Program-made: the position numbers and the translations under genes
Origin: Siminovitchia thermophila
GTDB taxonomy: Bacteria; Bacillota; Bacilli; Bacillales; Bacillaceae_C
Length of the DNA stretch: 64,000 nucleotides
Reading direction: 5' to 3'
NCBI RefSeq assembly: GCF_016909185.1
Contig: NZ_JAFBFH010000031.1
Coordinates: forward strand, 1 to 64,000
Shown: positions 62,651 to 64,000 of the stretch, piece after piece
How the letters are laid out: each line of letters starts with the position of its first letter
Position numbering within the stretch: position 1 is the stretch's first letter
The notes under the pieces: model-generated
Databases searched by the model: none
Told to the model about the DNA's origin: nothing
The model's input: the letters and a program-made list of their open reading frames with translations, nothing else

Positions 62651-64000
<1,350 letters not shown>

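Overview
The window is a chromosomal segment of an endospore-forming Bacillaceae species of moderate-to-low GC. It is the conserved replication-origin-proximal region known from Bacillus subtilis (lysS back to guaB), here reverse-complemented so that almost every gene is on the minus strand. The evidence is gene order together with many sporulation genes (spoIIE, spoVG, spoVT, yabP/yabQ, yabG, sspF, bofA, csfB, fin, sleL) and B. subtilis-like promoters (sigma-A, H, F, G, E and K types). I cannot name the species from the sequence.

Layout, low to high coordinates. 1-860: 5' third of a 16S rRNA gene with two tandem promoters. 866-8.2 kb: lysS, dusB, an XRE regulator, folK-folB-folP, cysK, hslO, coaX. 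8.4-18.8 kb: ftsH, hprT, tilS, the yabT kinase and yabS, spoIIE, then a plus-strand pair (yqeB-like gene and a 67-aa ORF), then the S1 protein yabR. 18.9-24.3 kb: divIC, yabQ, yabP, rqcP, yabN, yabM, spoVT. 24.5-37.1 kb: mfd, fin, pth, ctc, prs, glmU, spoVG, ridA, purR, ispE, sspF, veg, yabG. 37.2-43.0 kb: ksgA, rnmV, yabE, tatD, metG. 43.3-45.5 kb: abrB (plus), then yrrT-luxS and a cluster of intergenic repeats. 45.5-55.1 kb: rsmI, yazA, yabB, yabA, ricT, holB, yaaR, darA, tmk, csfB, bofA, yaaL, recR, ebfC, dnaX. 55.2-64 kb: a DUF2207 membrane protein, the SRP RNA, tadA, sleL (plus), serS with a T-box leader, dacA and the 3' part of guaB.

The genes serve replication and repair (dnaX, holB, yabA, recR, mfd, rnmV), translation and tRNA/rRNA modification (three aminoacyl-tRNA synthetases, tilS, tadA, ksgA, rsmI, pth, rqcP, SRP RNA), nucleotide, folate and cell-wall precursor supply (guaB, tmk, prs, hprT, folP-B-K, glmU, dacA), and sporulation. 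Departures from the B. subtilis layout are: no pabB-pabA-pabC between cysK and folP, no pdxS-pdxT between dacA and serS, no xpaC-yaaN-yaaO near tmk, an inserted yqeB-like cassette flanked by 13-bp direct repeats, an inserted yrrT-luxS pair, an inserted DUF2207 gene, and three copies of a structured intergenic element (about 45.2, 51.4 and 57.4 kb). I saw no CRISPR array, prophage, transposase or tRNA gene. The best leads for something undescribed are the structured repeat family and the yqeB cassette.
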